64,000 nt of DNA from Osmia lignaria lignaria (lineage: Eukaryota > Arthropoda > Insecta > Hymenoptera > Megachilidae): contig NC_135033.1 in NCBI RefSeq assembly GCF_051020975.1, positions 9,947,501-10,011,500 on the forward strand, written 5' to 3'. The position numbers and the translations under genes were made by a program. The notes under the pieces were generated by a model, which did no database searches, was not told the DNA's origin, and was given only the letters and a program-made list of their open reading frames with translations. Position 1 is the stretch's first letter, and every line of letters begins with the position of its first letter. Positions 48,612-60,332 of this stretch are shown here, one piece after another.

Positions 48612-49017
48612 ATAATTATTTGACAAACTTATATTTTAAAAAGACCGCCATAAATTAAAATTTTTAAATTCGATCCCACCGCCATCTATACAAAAACGTC
48701 GGAAACTACTCGACAGTTTACCGATCCAGTTCCCGCAACAAACGAACGCTAGCGCCACCTATTAAAAAACAGTGGAAACTAGTCTACAAATAGTTTCCGA
48801 TGTTTTTTAATAGGTGGCGCTAGCGTTCCTTTGTTGCGGGAACTGGATCGGTAAACTGTCGAGTAGTTTCCGACGTTTTTGTATAGATGGCGGTGGGATC
48901 GAATTTAAAAAATTTAATTTATGGCGGTCTTTTTAAAATATAAGTTCATCAAACAATTATTTTAATAATTTTTTGGTCTTGTGCAGATTTTAACTGATTT
49001 CTAAAAACTAGAATCAA
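48612..49017. repeat. Long palindromic fold-back element, copy C
   Basis: 48612-48782 and 48790-48960 are almost perfect complements (about 171 bp per arm; only a handful of mismatches, mostly at the outer ends and near the loop). The centre of symmetry is at 48786. Pairs checked include TAGCGCCACCTA (48750-48761) with TAGGTGGCGCTA (48811-48822), and CCGCCATCTATAC with GTATAGATGGCGG. Similarity to copy B continues past the palindrome to about 49017. No coding frame is present. The structure fits a fold-back transposable element or recent MITE insertion. It begins about 325 nt upstream of the GCP5 start. Confidence 0.85.
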
Positions 49018-49884
49018 CATATAAAAAACTAAATTACACAAAAGAGCAATAAAATGTATTACAAGTTTATAGTGAAATTTATTTAATAAAAACTTAAACT
49101 AGGATTACAATTAGAAAATGATTAAATTCTCGAAAAGTATAAACACATTTTATGTTATAAATTTAAGTAACGGTATAAAGTTTGTTGCTATAATCACGAT
49201 GGAAGACGTGACATAACTCAGTCAAATAATGAGATCTCAATAAACCTAAAAATTAGTACTGTGTATATAATGAGAGTAATTACTTTGGTCCCATTGTAGG
49301 GAGAACTAAAGTATCTTATGGAATGCACATTAATATTTTATGTATTGTTATTTTACGTTTACAACATTTTCATAAAAAAGTTTTAGTTTAAATACAATTA
49401 GAGGACAAATACATGTTTTTCTTTTAATATGAAGTCTTACAACTTCGTATAATCTACCATTTAAAAAATGTACAAATAATTGCTTAAAAATATTCGGACG
49501 CATTCCTAATAATGCATGTTTCCTACACAATAAAAACGAAGTATCAGTTTAATTTCATTTTAAAACAGGTTATATTCAGTTTTACCGGAATGAACAGACT
49601 AAAGTTTTTTCAAATTAGCTTCGGTGGAAGAATTGATCTAAGCGCTTAATGTAATACATGTAAGGTTCCTGAGGACTGATACGTGACTAACAGGATGATA
49701 ATATAATGTTTTAGATGGAAAGAATATTCCTGATATCATAGAAATGATGCTACATTATTGTACATTAATATGCAGTTGTATTAACTCAGAATAATGATGT
49801 TATATAAAAATAAGTATCGAATTATTTTTACTAACACATTTATATGATGGTGCACACGTTTCTGAGAAAAACCGGATTTTGTAA
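49018..49884. other. Intergenic: PDIA6 3' UTR
   Basis: AT-rich stretch after the palindrome; it most likely holds the 3' UTR of the minus-strand PDIA6. Short open frames here have no splice or start support. No RNA gene was recognised. Confidence 0.45.
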
Positions 49885-51691
49885 TTACAGTTCGTCCTTC
49901 TCGTCAAGATCTACATCACTGAGATCAATGTCTTCTTCTTGGGGAGGTTCAGCATCTTTACCATCCCACGGTGTTGTTTCCAGAATTTTAGGTAACTGAG
50001 CTCCTTTTAAAGGAGCTGTACCACCTCGTCCATAACTTAGATCTCGCAAGAATTCATTTATACCATCATACGAAAAACTACCTTTCAGTAATGAATATTT
50101 CATTTTCTTTATATTTACAGCAGCTAATGCTGGATAACCAAAACCTCCAATTTCTAATGCTTCTTCAATATAAGGCTGAGCACCGGCTTCAGCCCAAACC
50201 CACCTATTAAGAAAAATATATTTTTATGAGATATAAATTTCTCCATTTAGTAAATATTGAAAGGTTTTATCCATACCCCCACATCTTTTGTTTATATTTT
50301 TCTCCAAGATTATTCAAAATCTTTAAATATTGATTTCTACATTCTGACTGACAATCTAAGATATGTGGTAAAACTGAAACAACACACAATGGTTTGTCTT
50401 CGCATGCGTCTCTTAAACTTTTTTCATTTACAATTTGAACTACTTCTGGCGCTGGGACATTTTCGGCCAATTTCTCTAGTGCCCAATTTACAATGTCGCT
50501 ACCTGTACGGCCACCATCATATTCTTGTACAGAATCAAACGACTTTTTACCAGGTGCAAAGTATTTGATAGTAGGATATCCTTTTATTTCATATTGACTA
50601 GCCTGTAATATTAATATTTCATATGTAAAATAACATATAATTTTAAGTAAGATTAATCTTAAGATAAATTACTAACTTTAACTCTGTTTACAGTAGCATC
50701 AATAGCACCCAATTTCACTTTTCCTTTCAGCTCTGTAGCTGCAGATGCCCAGGTGGGAGCTAAATGTTTGCAGTGACCACACCATGGTGCATAAAACTCA
50801 ACTAACCACATGTCTTCTGAATTCATCACCATTTTATCAAAATTATCATCTGTTAATTCGATTACATCTTTGGAATCTTTAGACTATAAGAAAAATAGAA
50901 GACCTGTTAATATTTATTAACTATTTTTTCCATTTTCATTATATATTACCTAGATTTACCTTAGAATCTCCACCATTTCTTTTCCCACCTAAAGCTCTAC
51001 GTGCTTTCTGACTAACTGCATTCAAAGCAGCATCAACAATTCCAGCTGCAGTTCTTGGCCCATTATAGTCTTCTGGTTTACTATCAACACTGAAAATCTT
51101 AATTGTTGGAAAACCTTGAATTCCATATTTTGACCCAAGAGATTTATGCTCATCCGCATTTACTGCACCAACTTTTACAATACCCTATTCATCATACACA
51201 TTTACAAAACATCATATCAATAAAGAATCAATAAAACAAACATAAATTGCAAGAATAAAACTTACTTTTAAAGCAGTGGCAGCTTTATCATATTCAGGTG
51301 TTAACTGTTGACAATGTCCACACCATGGGGCATAAAATTCCACTATCCATACATTATCACTGTTTAATACCAAATTATCAAAATTGTTTGGTTTTAGATC
51401 TATAACATGGGAATTGGAGGAGTACAGAGAATGAGCTCCAGTAATTAATATTAGGATACCTATAAGTAACAGAAGCATAAAAATGATTAATTTGAACGGA
51501 AATAGCGTAAGGAAAAGTATTGAAATATTGCATAAAGTCGAATAAAAATAAATATTTGACGTGGATAAATAAACATCTACCGGTTAAAACCTAACGATAC
51601 AGTTATAAAAGATAATAGTATATACGAGTATGTATATTGAGTTAGAAAACGTACCTAAAAATGCTTGCATGTTTCTTAGTAAAGTAATCAT
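49885..51691 (-). CDS. PDIA6: Protein disulfide-isomerase A6 (PDIA6/P5)
   Basis: ER-lumen thiol oxidoreductase that folds secretory proteins. Minus-strand exons: 51691-51655, 51459-51266, 51184-50960, 50883-50677, 50602-50277 and 50203-49885; phases agree and the product is 435 residues (human 440). A signal peptide is formed across the first junction (MQAFLGILILITGAHS; the ATG at 51670 would also serve as a start). Two thioredoxin domains each have EFYAPWCGHC, at about residues 52-61 and 187-196. A third, inactive domain follows, then an acidic EEDIDLSDVDLDE tail and the retention signal KDEL. An exact ER stress element lies upstream. Two active a-type domains plus KDEL identify the A6/P5 subfamily. 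Confidence 0.97.
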
Positions 51692-52426
51692 ATATTTACA
51701 GTTTCTTCTGTAAAACTATTCACTGGATAAATCTGTCAGATATATGATTAAAACGTATACAACCTCCTCTTATAAAGTTCAATCGCTCTATTCTCTACTT
51801 CACTCTTTATAACCATATAACTTTTCGTGGATCGTTCTGATTGGTTCTCTGTAATCAACAGTCATCCGTTGATCGACAAGGAAACAACATTACCAAAAAT
51901 CGTCATTCTAAGCAGAACTTGAAAGTTTTAGCAAGAATCATCAGAGTATAAACCATTTTCATCGATTTTCATATTCCTAACAGTTATAGAGTAATTATAT
52001 TGTCTAAGATATTATGAAAAATGTACGATAATAAAAAATACATTATTTATAAATAAATATAATATAGTTAGTAATGATATGGTTGAGAAATATTTGTATT
52101 AATATTGTTATCGTTGTTTAGTTGTAAATAAAGATTTTATTATATGTATATTATATGTAACATGTGTAAATATAATCCTGATTATAGGAGAATGTAATAC
52201 ATATATTCTATTATGCAAACAAAGAAAATGATATAAAATAATTGTGAAACCAATCAAATTGTTGGAATTATATCATATACTATATGTATTACATAATTCA
52301 CTCCAAATTCGGCACGGCGCGAGTAGCGTTAATAATTATCACATAAATTGTATAAGTTTCATTGGTTTAACAGTAAAATTGTTCAACAATATAAAGTTCT
52401 AATAATTATATAAAATCAATTGAAAA
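51692..52426. other. Divergent promoter region, PDIA6 (-) and PUDP (+)
   Basis: About 735 nt between the two start codons. The PDIA6 side holds an ER stress element (51826-51844) and a TATAAAG-like sequence on the minus strand near 51804-51811. The PUDP side is plain AT-rich sequence. Confidence 0.5.
51826..51844 (-). promoter_or_regulatory. ER stress element (ERSE) of PDIA6
   Basis: Read on the PDIA6 strand the sequence is exactly CCAAT, nine bases, CCACG, the classic ERSE bound by NF-Y plus ATF6/XBP1 in the unfolded protein response. It lies 135-153 nt upstream of the PDIA6 start codon, a typical position. PDIA6 orthologues are established UPR targets, so gene and motif agree. Function in this species is inferred. 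Confidence 0.75.
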
Positions 52427-53859
52427 ATGTCGGGAAATCAGTATAAAAATGTTACACATTGTATTTTTGATATGGACGGATTGTTACTTGGTAAGCGGTT
52501 TGTACTTTATGAAGTTACGTGAACTTTGTTATAATAATTCAATTATTCGTTAAAGATAATTTCTGTTTAACACAAATAATGTACAGATCATATCAGAAAA
52601 AATGTTTTGAACATGTGTATTGCAAAATTGATCATATAATAATTTGTATATCAGAAATTAACCTGTATATGAATGTTATATTTATGCGAATATAGTAATT
52701 TTGTTTTGTCTATGCACGTGTAGTAATGAATAAAATGTCAATGGCAATTATTAAGAAATATGAGGAATATAAATTAAAATGCACCATGCATCTGTATGAG
52801 CGGATTCTACTGTCAATGAAAGGGTTAAAAAAGCACTCATCATGCGTGAGTTTGTACGTGCTTTACTCCTAACTTTGAGAAGCTGTGTTAGAATTTGTAC
52901 ATACACCCTTGTATATAAAAAGATATGCATATAATTTTTGTTAAAGAAAAATCAAATTTTAAAACTACCTTCAACACAGTTTCTACAAATTAATATATAA
53001 ATTATAAATTATAAGCGAATTAAATGATTTGTATATAGTACATGTATTAATGATGTAATCTCTTATTAAAATGTCAATAGATACAGAAACACTTTACTCT
53101 GAAGCCTTTAATCATATTGTAAATCGCTATGGAAAAGAATTTACATGGGAGCACAAAGCAAAAATTATGGGCTTTAAAACTAAAGCTATTGCCCAAGTTA
53201 CAATTGAAATGTTAGATTTACCTATGACAGTAGAAGAGTTTGAAACTGAGATAGTACAAATATATCATGAATTGTTTCCCTCTGCTAATCTTATGCCTGG
53301 TAAGTTATAAAAATAAGTTACATTAATAGAATTGCAATAAATTATTATGTTAAAATTTACCTGAATATAGGTGCTGAACGATTGTTAAGACATTTAAAAG
53401 AAAATAATGTTCCAATTGCATTAGCTACCAGTTCAAACAAAGAGAACTTTAAATTAAAAACTCAAAGATGGACAGAGTTGTTTGATTTGTTTGATCATAA
53501 AGTTCTTGGAGGTTCTGATCCTGATGTTGTTCAGGGTAAACCAGCACCAGATATCTTTTTGGTTGCTGCCAAACGTTTTCCTGATAATCCTGATCCTTCA
53601 ATGGTTTGATATAATTCATGTTTATACCTTTATAGATTTTATTTTACTATTATCATTAAACCAACAATTATTCTTTCAGTGCCTTGTATTTGAAGATGCT
53701 CCAAATGGTGTAAAGGCTGCACTTAGTGCTGGAATGCAAGTTATCATGGTTCCAGATCCAAGGTTACCAAAACATTATATTGAAAATCCAACATTAATAA
53801 TAAATAGTCTTGAAGAATTTCAACCTGAAGTGTTTGGTTTACCACCATATAGTAAATAA
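52427..53859 (+). CDS. PUDP: Pseudouridine-5'-phosphatase (HAD family)
   Basis: HAD-superfamily phosphatase of the PUDP/HDHD1 (fly Gs1-like) group. Exons: 52427-52490, 53081-53299, 53371-53603 and 53680-53859; phases agree and the product is 231 residues (human 228). Motif I is CIFDMDGLLLDTE (nucleophile Asp, with the DxD acid/base), motif II lies in IALATSSNKENF, the conserved Lys in VQGKPAPDIFLVAAKRF, and motif IV in VFEDAPNGVKAALSAGM. The cap domain of about 60 residues after motif I fits the family. The first intron is about 590 nt. Substrate specificity is inferred from family resemblance. Confidence 0.93.
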
Positions 53860-54380
53860 TAAACTTGAAATATGTTTCTGGTTAGCTAACAGAATATCTT
53901 GATATTATAAGAGCAAAATCAATATCAAAATATTGATGTATTTATTGATATAAAAATTCGTTAAAAATATTAAATAATGTTGTAAATTTATCTTGATATA
54001 TTATTTATTTTAAGATAAATATACAAAACTAGATAATTCTGAAGTACTTTTCTTTTTACGTCTAAATACACGCAAATAAAGTATACCTGATATCATTATT
54101 AAAACTTGTTAGAAAGTATAAATATACAGCGAACTTTTAAAACTTGATTTATTCCTTATAATATTAAAAATATGTAAAAAGATATTTATATTTCAGTTAT
54201 AAGTATTTAAAAAAGTAACATTCAAATATAACAATGCAAAGTTAATTATAAGATGTTTAAAAGAAGAAGCCTTTGTTTTTATAATAAATATAGGTTGGAT
54301 CATATAACAGATTATTTTCACTGAAATAAAAGAAATTAATTTTATAATTAATTTTTTTATTTATACTGAAAATTTATTAT
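53860..54380. other. Convergent 3' region of PUDP and POLA1
   Basis: About 520 nt of AT-rich sequence. On the minus strand a possible alternative last exon of POLA1 begins after the TTTTATTTCAG acceptor at about 54320 (see findings). Nothing else was recognised. Confidence 0.4.
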
Positions 54381-57300
54381 TTATTGTTTACTTACCATTT
54401 CATCATCTGATCCATCTGATATATCTAAAGTACTTCTATGTAAACTTGGTGTTTTTTGTTGTGAATTAGTACATGAAAATATTGTATCCAAACATACAAC
54501 AGAAAATCCATTTCGCCTAAGTATTTTTTCCATTGCTTCCTTCAAAGAATCATATGCTTCTCTCATACCCTGTGGACGCTGAGACAATAAATCTACAAAC
54601 GTATGTATTTATTATTTTTTGTTATGCGTTTGTTCTTTATCAAAAAACTACAAATACTCACTTTTGTACTTTGGCTGACTTACATCAAAAAGATGAAGAT
54701 AAAAGCACATTTGATTATAAAGTTTTGTTTCTGAAAACTTTAGGAAGTAATATTTTATTTTCTGATATATTTGAAGAACTTAAGAGCAATAATTAACTTT
54801 TTATCTTACCACCCTATGTAAATCAGCATCTGCACATTTTCTACAAGTCGGATATTTTTTACAAAAACCTAACGGGAGTATTTGTGTCTGTTCACCACAC
54901 AATGGATTTTCACACTCTAACAAGCCCACATAATATTCAGAAATTGCTTCTCGTACAGCGAGTGTCATCGCATTTTGTATAGCATTAACATATGTCCACG
55001 GTTGTACTCTACAGTCCGGGTTTGAACAGGAAGCAAGTGATAACTGATTACCAGTAGGCTGTAAAATGTCTATAATTAAAAACTGTGTAAAATATTTATT
55101 TATAAAATACAAAATATATGAATAAAAATTGATAATTTCTCACTATTTTAGTTAGAATATCCTTAATTATAATTTCTGATTGACATTTTTCATTTGTACA
55201 ATTGAATTTCAGAGGAAGACAATACTTAAATCTGTCATCATTTACCAATAACGGTATATCATTGTTTTCTTCTTCGTGTATTATTCTTTTAGATTTATAA
55301 ATTTTTTCCAAACCTGGTGTGAAAGTTTTTATTTATAGTATATGTGTAATAATTTATATAAGATGATGAAAATTTACCCAAATTTTCAGCTAGCAAAACA
55401 TCATCAATTCCTTCGATTGGTTCACAAATTCGCAGAGCAATAGGAAAAACTTGACTTAGCAAATAATAATTGACATCTATTTTTAAAGTATCACTCTTCT
55501 TATATTCATCAATATGATATGCTCTTTCAGTTGCAGACTTATCTGTTCCATCCTAGTAAAATGCTTATATGTTTAATATAGATACTAATAAATTTAAACG
55601 TTAATAACGTTAATAAACACATACGTCACATATAATATATGGAACAGTATCGCCAACTTTCCACATCCTACCTCCTTCTTTGTTTAATCTTAAAGCAACT
55701 TGTACGTGAGCTTGTTTAGCATCTGGATATTCATGTGGATTTTTTGATAATTGTTTTGTTATAACTAACGATGATAATGAAACTTGATTTTCTCGAACAT
55801 TTTTGGCAACATTTTGTAACAAGTGGAAAATTTGTTCCAATCGATTTTCATTTGATTGATCAGAAAGAAGTTGATCCAAAATTTTTCTAACAATCATTAA
55901 ATATAGTTATTTAATTTTTTATTTTATTAAATTATTAAAAGGTTTTACTTACCTCCCAACATCACAAGCTAACTGACACCAATCTCTTCGTACAATATCT
56001 AAACCTTTATGTTCTTGGGATAATTCTATTTGCCCATTAGGCAATTTTGTCATTGTAACCGCAGCATATTTTTTCTTTTGTAGAAGTAATAAATATCGAA
56101 AAACGCCATCAATATCTAACTCTACCCGTTTATACAACTTGTTGACCTCTTGCTTAATCTAAATATAAGTTTGATTAATATTAAGCGAATTAAATATTTA
56201 TGTTAACAATATAGTACCTTTCTTCCAACAACAACAACTTCTTCATAATCTAATATATTTGTGTTTATCATTATGGAATCGGTATCTCCATATATGACTT
56301 CATAATTCAATTTTTCAACTAGACTTTTTGTATGTTGTAGAATTTCTCGTCCTTTTGCTAGAATAATATTTAAAAGATAAGTATAAAATCTGTATATATA
56401 AGTATAAAATAAGTATAAAATTTTATTCTATGTTCTACCTGTTACTAAAGCAGCAAGTCCTTTGGCATAAAATCTACAATGAGTTGCACCCAAGCAACCG
56501 TACATAGAATTAGCTGTAAGTTTCAAAGCCAGTTGTCTAATATTATATTGCATTTTTAATTCGGGTGAAATATTTGGCGTTTTCATTAATTTCTTCACCT
56601 CTCCTCTACTTTCAACTAATTTTCGAATTTCGGTTGGAATTATTCCTGGTTCCAAACCTGACTCAGGTATAGATAAGTCCTGCATATATATGATTATAAA
56701 TGAAAGCATATTACGTATCCGATCAGTAATAAATAAATAAATTTACCGCACTATCAGCATATGCAGCTCCAGGTACAGTAGTAAAACATAAATTATATTC
56801 CTGAATTATACTGGGATACAAAGAGTTAAAATCCATTAATAAAATAAGTTTATCATAAAATCCTTTTTTTGGTTCAAGAACTAAGCCACCAGCATAAGCG
56901 GCTTTCTTTCTACCCGTATGTTCTGGATAAATAGTATTAATTACTTATAACTATATCATAAACAAATGTTTAAAAATTGAATACATACCTTCATCACCTT
57001 TTACTTTTTTTGTAATTCGTTTATCAGGTGTTATGTATTGTTTTAAATGAAAAGCATGTAACAATAAATATTCATTCCTCTCGGCACGTCCTGCTGTTAG
57101 CGTTCTTGATATAATATTTCCTAAATAAATATTATTTTTATAACAAATCTGCTGTATATAGAACTTCACTGTTTGAAACATGTACATGTACTGTGCACCG
57201 ATGACAAGATGTCCCATGAGAAGCACGCATTTGCATTTGTCTCATGGAACATCTTGTCATCGGTGCACTATATCTACCGGCAATACACGTAATTTGCAAT

Positions 57301-60300
57301 GCAAGTGGAAGAACATTGAGTTCAAAAACTATGGACAAAATATACAATGCTTCTGTTAATGTTATCTTAATTAAATTGTCTATTTTATTTGTTGTATTGT
57401 AAAATGATGCACATTCGCCTGGTTTTATTTCTTTACATTCATTTTCTTTCTTTTTTAATACCTACGAAAATAATTATTTCATTCAAATAAATATTAGTAA
57501 AGATTTATATAACATTCAAAAATTGTTAAATATATACCGCAGTACAAAGAGATGGCAAATCATAACTTCTAACTTTGAGATTCAATTCTTTAGCTGAAAC
57601 TTGTATGTCACAAGTAGGACGCCCAGCTATCACTTGATTTAAGTTTATCTTTCCCTGAAAATAGTTTTTTATTTATTTTTCTATACAACTCATTGTAAAG
57701 ATGTTTCAGTATTATACCTTGATAAAAGGAGGTGCCGAACGTCTTAGTCTTCCAAGTCTACTCCAATTTGAAACTTTTAATGTTATCATTCTATGCATTA
57801 ATATATCAAATTGAAAGCCACAATCATATCCAATTAAACAGTCCGAATCTGTTGTATTAATTATTTTTAATAATTCTTCAAGTAAATCTGTTTCTGTTTC
57901 AAATTTCATTACTTTAGTATATGAAATATTTGACAATATTTCTCGCGCTTGTCTTGGCCAAGGAATGTCGCGCGGATGTGTAATTACTATTTGAAACAAT
58001 GTATTTATTACACATGAAAGACACATATTTATAATGTTAAATTAAAATAATTGACGTACGGCAAATATGTTGTTGAAACGGTGGTTTTGGTGGTTCTTTA
58101 TCAATATGATATTTATAATGTATGAGTATAGCAACCATAACTACCTCATTTTGTTGTGATTTAGCATTCAAACAAGTTCGTACATTCAAAGTCATCATTA
58201 TTAACGGTGGTAATGTTTGACACTCGGAGAAAACAGATATGTTTTCCATTTTCATACAATTTACCTATTATATTGCGCAATACATCGTCAATATATAATA
58301 TTTCACCAATTTGTATAAAAAAAAATTAAATTATACCTTTACGTTGCACCAGCTGGTCTGTACACCAGTAGGCAATGGACACTTAATATCTAACCAACAT
58401 GGACCTTTTATATTTCTTTCTATCAGAAATAATTCTAAAGCATTTACAGTTGTTCCAAAAACACGTTCTATCGATAATCCAGAATAATCAGAAGGCATGA
58501 CTGGATAATGAGCAGAGTATCTTACTTCTAAGTACTCAGACTTTGCTGGAGTGCCTTCCTGCTCAAAAGCATAATTTTTTAGAACTTTACTGCAACGAAA
58601 TTCTTTTATTCCTACTTTATTTGCAAATTGATTAAATTCTTTATATACATTTTCTATCGTATTTGCTTGTTCTTCATTATTTTCCTCTGAAGAAGTTTTT
58701 ATCTGAAATTTGTATCATTATTATTAAATTTAAATTGTAACAGAAAATATGTTCATACATACATATGCTCTAGGAAGAAGATAAATTCTTCGCGGAATAT
58801 TTTTTACTGTTATACAGCAAGAACGATATTCTTTTATAGATGGTACAAAAACTTTTCCAAACAAGTACACAATTCCAGGCTGTTTGTATGGATCTTCATA
58901 TGCATCCCACCAATAGAATCTAAATACTTCTTCTTTATTTGCATTAGTTACAAGTGGTAAAGGCACTTCGGTAGTATTTGTAGATACTTCAATATTTGGA
59001 GTTTGTATTTCAAAGTCACTATCTAACATCTTACTAAAACTTTCGGAATCAAATATTTCTGTTTCAATGTCTTTCTTACATTCCGGTTGATTAAGCATTT
59101 TATTTTTTTCGTTTTTTTGAATGACAGATGGTACTGACTTCTCAACATGATCAACATGTTTACTTTCAAAATCTGTATTGAACTGCAACAAGTATGACAT
59201 TAATTGTTTATTTTAAAATCCATAATAGAACATGAAGAGAACTTACATCACTAATAAATTGACTAAGATCTTCACTTTCACTTTCAATTACTTGACTACT
59301 ACTTGTATTTTTAGCATTCTCTTTTGAATTTACATCTGATACTGTTGTGTTTAAATTATCAATAATTTCATCATCATCTGTAATTATCTGACTGCTAGAT
59401 TGATTTGAAGTACTTTGTATTTGACAAATTGATTCTGTTTGTTTAAATACATTTGTCTTCCTTGGTTTATCAAACATTATTAAATCATCATCAGTCTGAT
59501 TATGATATTGTATTTTATCAGATTCCAAAATTGACTGTAGTTTTTGTTCTGGACAAGTATTTCTAAAATCACAATTCATTTTAACATCATATATATTAAA
59601 ATATAACTTTCTATTAAATATATAAAACAAAATTGATTACGTTTTATTTGACTGAGTGTTAACACAGAATTTATTTTTGACAGTTCTTGATTCTGGTTTC
59701 TTTGGAGTATCATTCTTTTTCAATTCAGACATTAAATCTCCTAAGATATTATCATGATCCAGTCCAACATCATGTTTCTTTTTAGAAGACATGTTCATTA
59801 TCATACTTTGAATATTTCCTTTCCTTTTCTTCTCATTATCCTTTTTAGCTTTTTTAGGTCCTGTGACCTTATGCTTTCTTGCTTCTTGTATGCTTTCATC
59901 ATCTAAATCATCATCAAAAATTTCTCTACCATCCTCTACATAACCACTGTTTCCTTTTAAAACAAAGAATAATTTAATAATCATTAACCTTGTTATTTGT
60001 CATACAATTATAAACATATTAAAGTTATTACCATCATCAATAATCCAATCATCATGTTGTCTTTCTATTACAGTTTTAGTATATTCTTTCTCATCAACTT
60101 CTTCATAAACATTTTCCAATTCATCAACCTCATATTTATGTTTACTACCTTTCAATTGTCTTAATTTTTCTAAAGCTGATAGCCTTCCAGTTTTATCAAT
60201 CTTTTGACGTTTACTTCTGCTTGCTGAGGGTGCTAAACAAATTTGTAATATATTTTATTAAATGTTAATGTTTAATGAAAAAGCGGTATTAATGCAACCA

Positions 60301-60332
60301 GTTTTTAAACACTTACATTGTGCATCACTCAT
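54381..60332 (-). CDS. POLA1: DNA polymerase alpha catalytic subunit
   Basis: Family B replicative polymerase that extends the RNA primer made by primase. Minus-strand exons: 60332-60317, 60232-60032, 59953-59641, 59562-59247, 59182-58763, 58702-58337, 58264-58060, 57986-57718, 57654-57538, 57461-57278, 57120-56989, 56922-56747, 56679-56439, 56357-56218, 56158-55953, 55886-55625, 55552-55378, 55313-55144, 55058-54810, 54737-54662 and 54592-54381. All phases agree and the product is 1481 residues (human 1462). Polymerase motif A is DFNSLYPSIIQEYN, motif B LKLTANSMYGCLG and motif C YGDTDS. The exonuclease region lacks the usual catalytic acids of proofreading enzymes, as expected for alpha. The C-terminal zinc modules have two Cys clusters (CSNPDC and CRKC). 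The acidic, Lys-rich N-terminus is typical. The stop used here follows DEMVSKQ; a spliced alternative end is possible. An E2F-like site lies upstream and a microRNA-like hairpin lies in intron 10. Confidence 0.96.
57193..57268 (-). ncRNA. Candidate intronic microRNA hairpin
   Basis: 57193-57221 and 57240-57268 form a 29-position stem around an 18-nt loop. Every position is Watson-Crick except one (57213/57248). That position is a C-A mismatch on the plus strand but a G-U wobble in minus-strand RNA, so the POLA1-sense transcript pairs completely. The hairpin starts 9 nt inside the POLA1 intron 57121-57277 and about 70 nt of the intron follow it. Size, stem length and loop fit an animal pre-miRNA, or a tailed mirtron. 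I do not recognise the arms as a known microRNA. A short fold-back transposon remnant is the main alternative. Confidence 0.55.
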
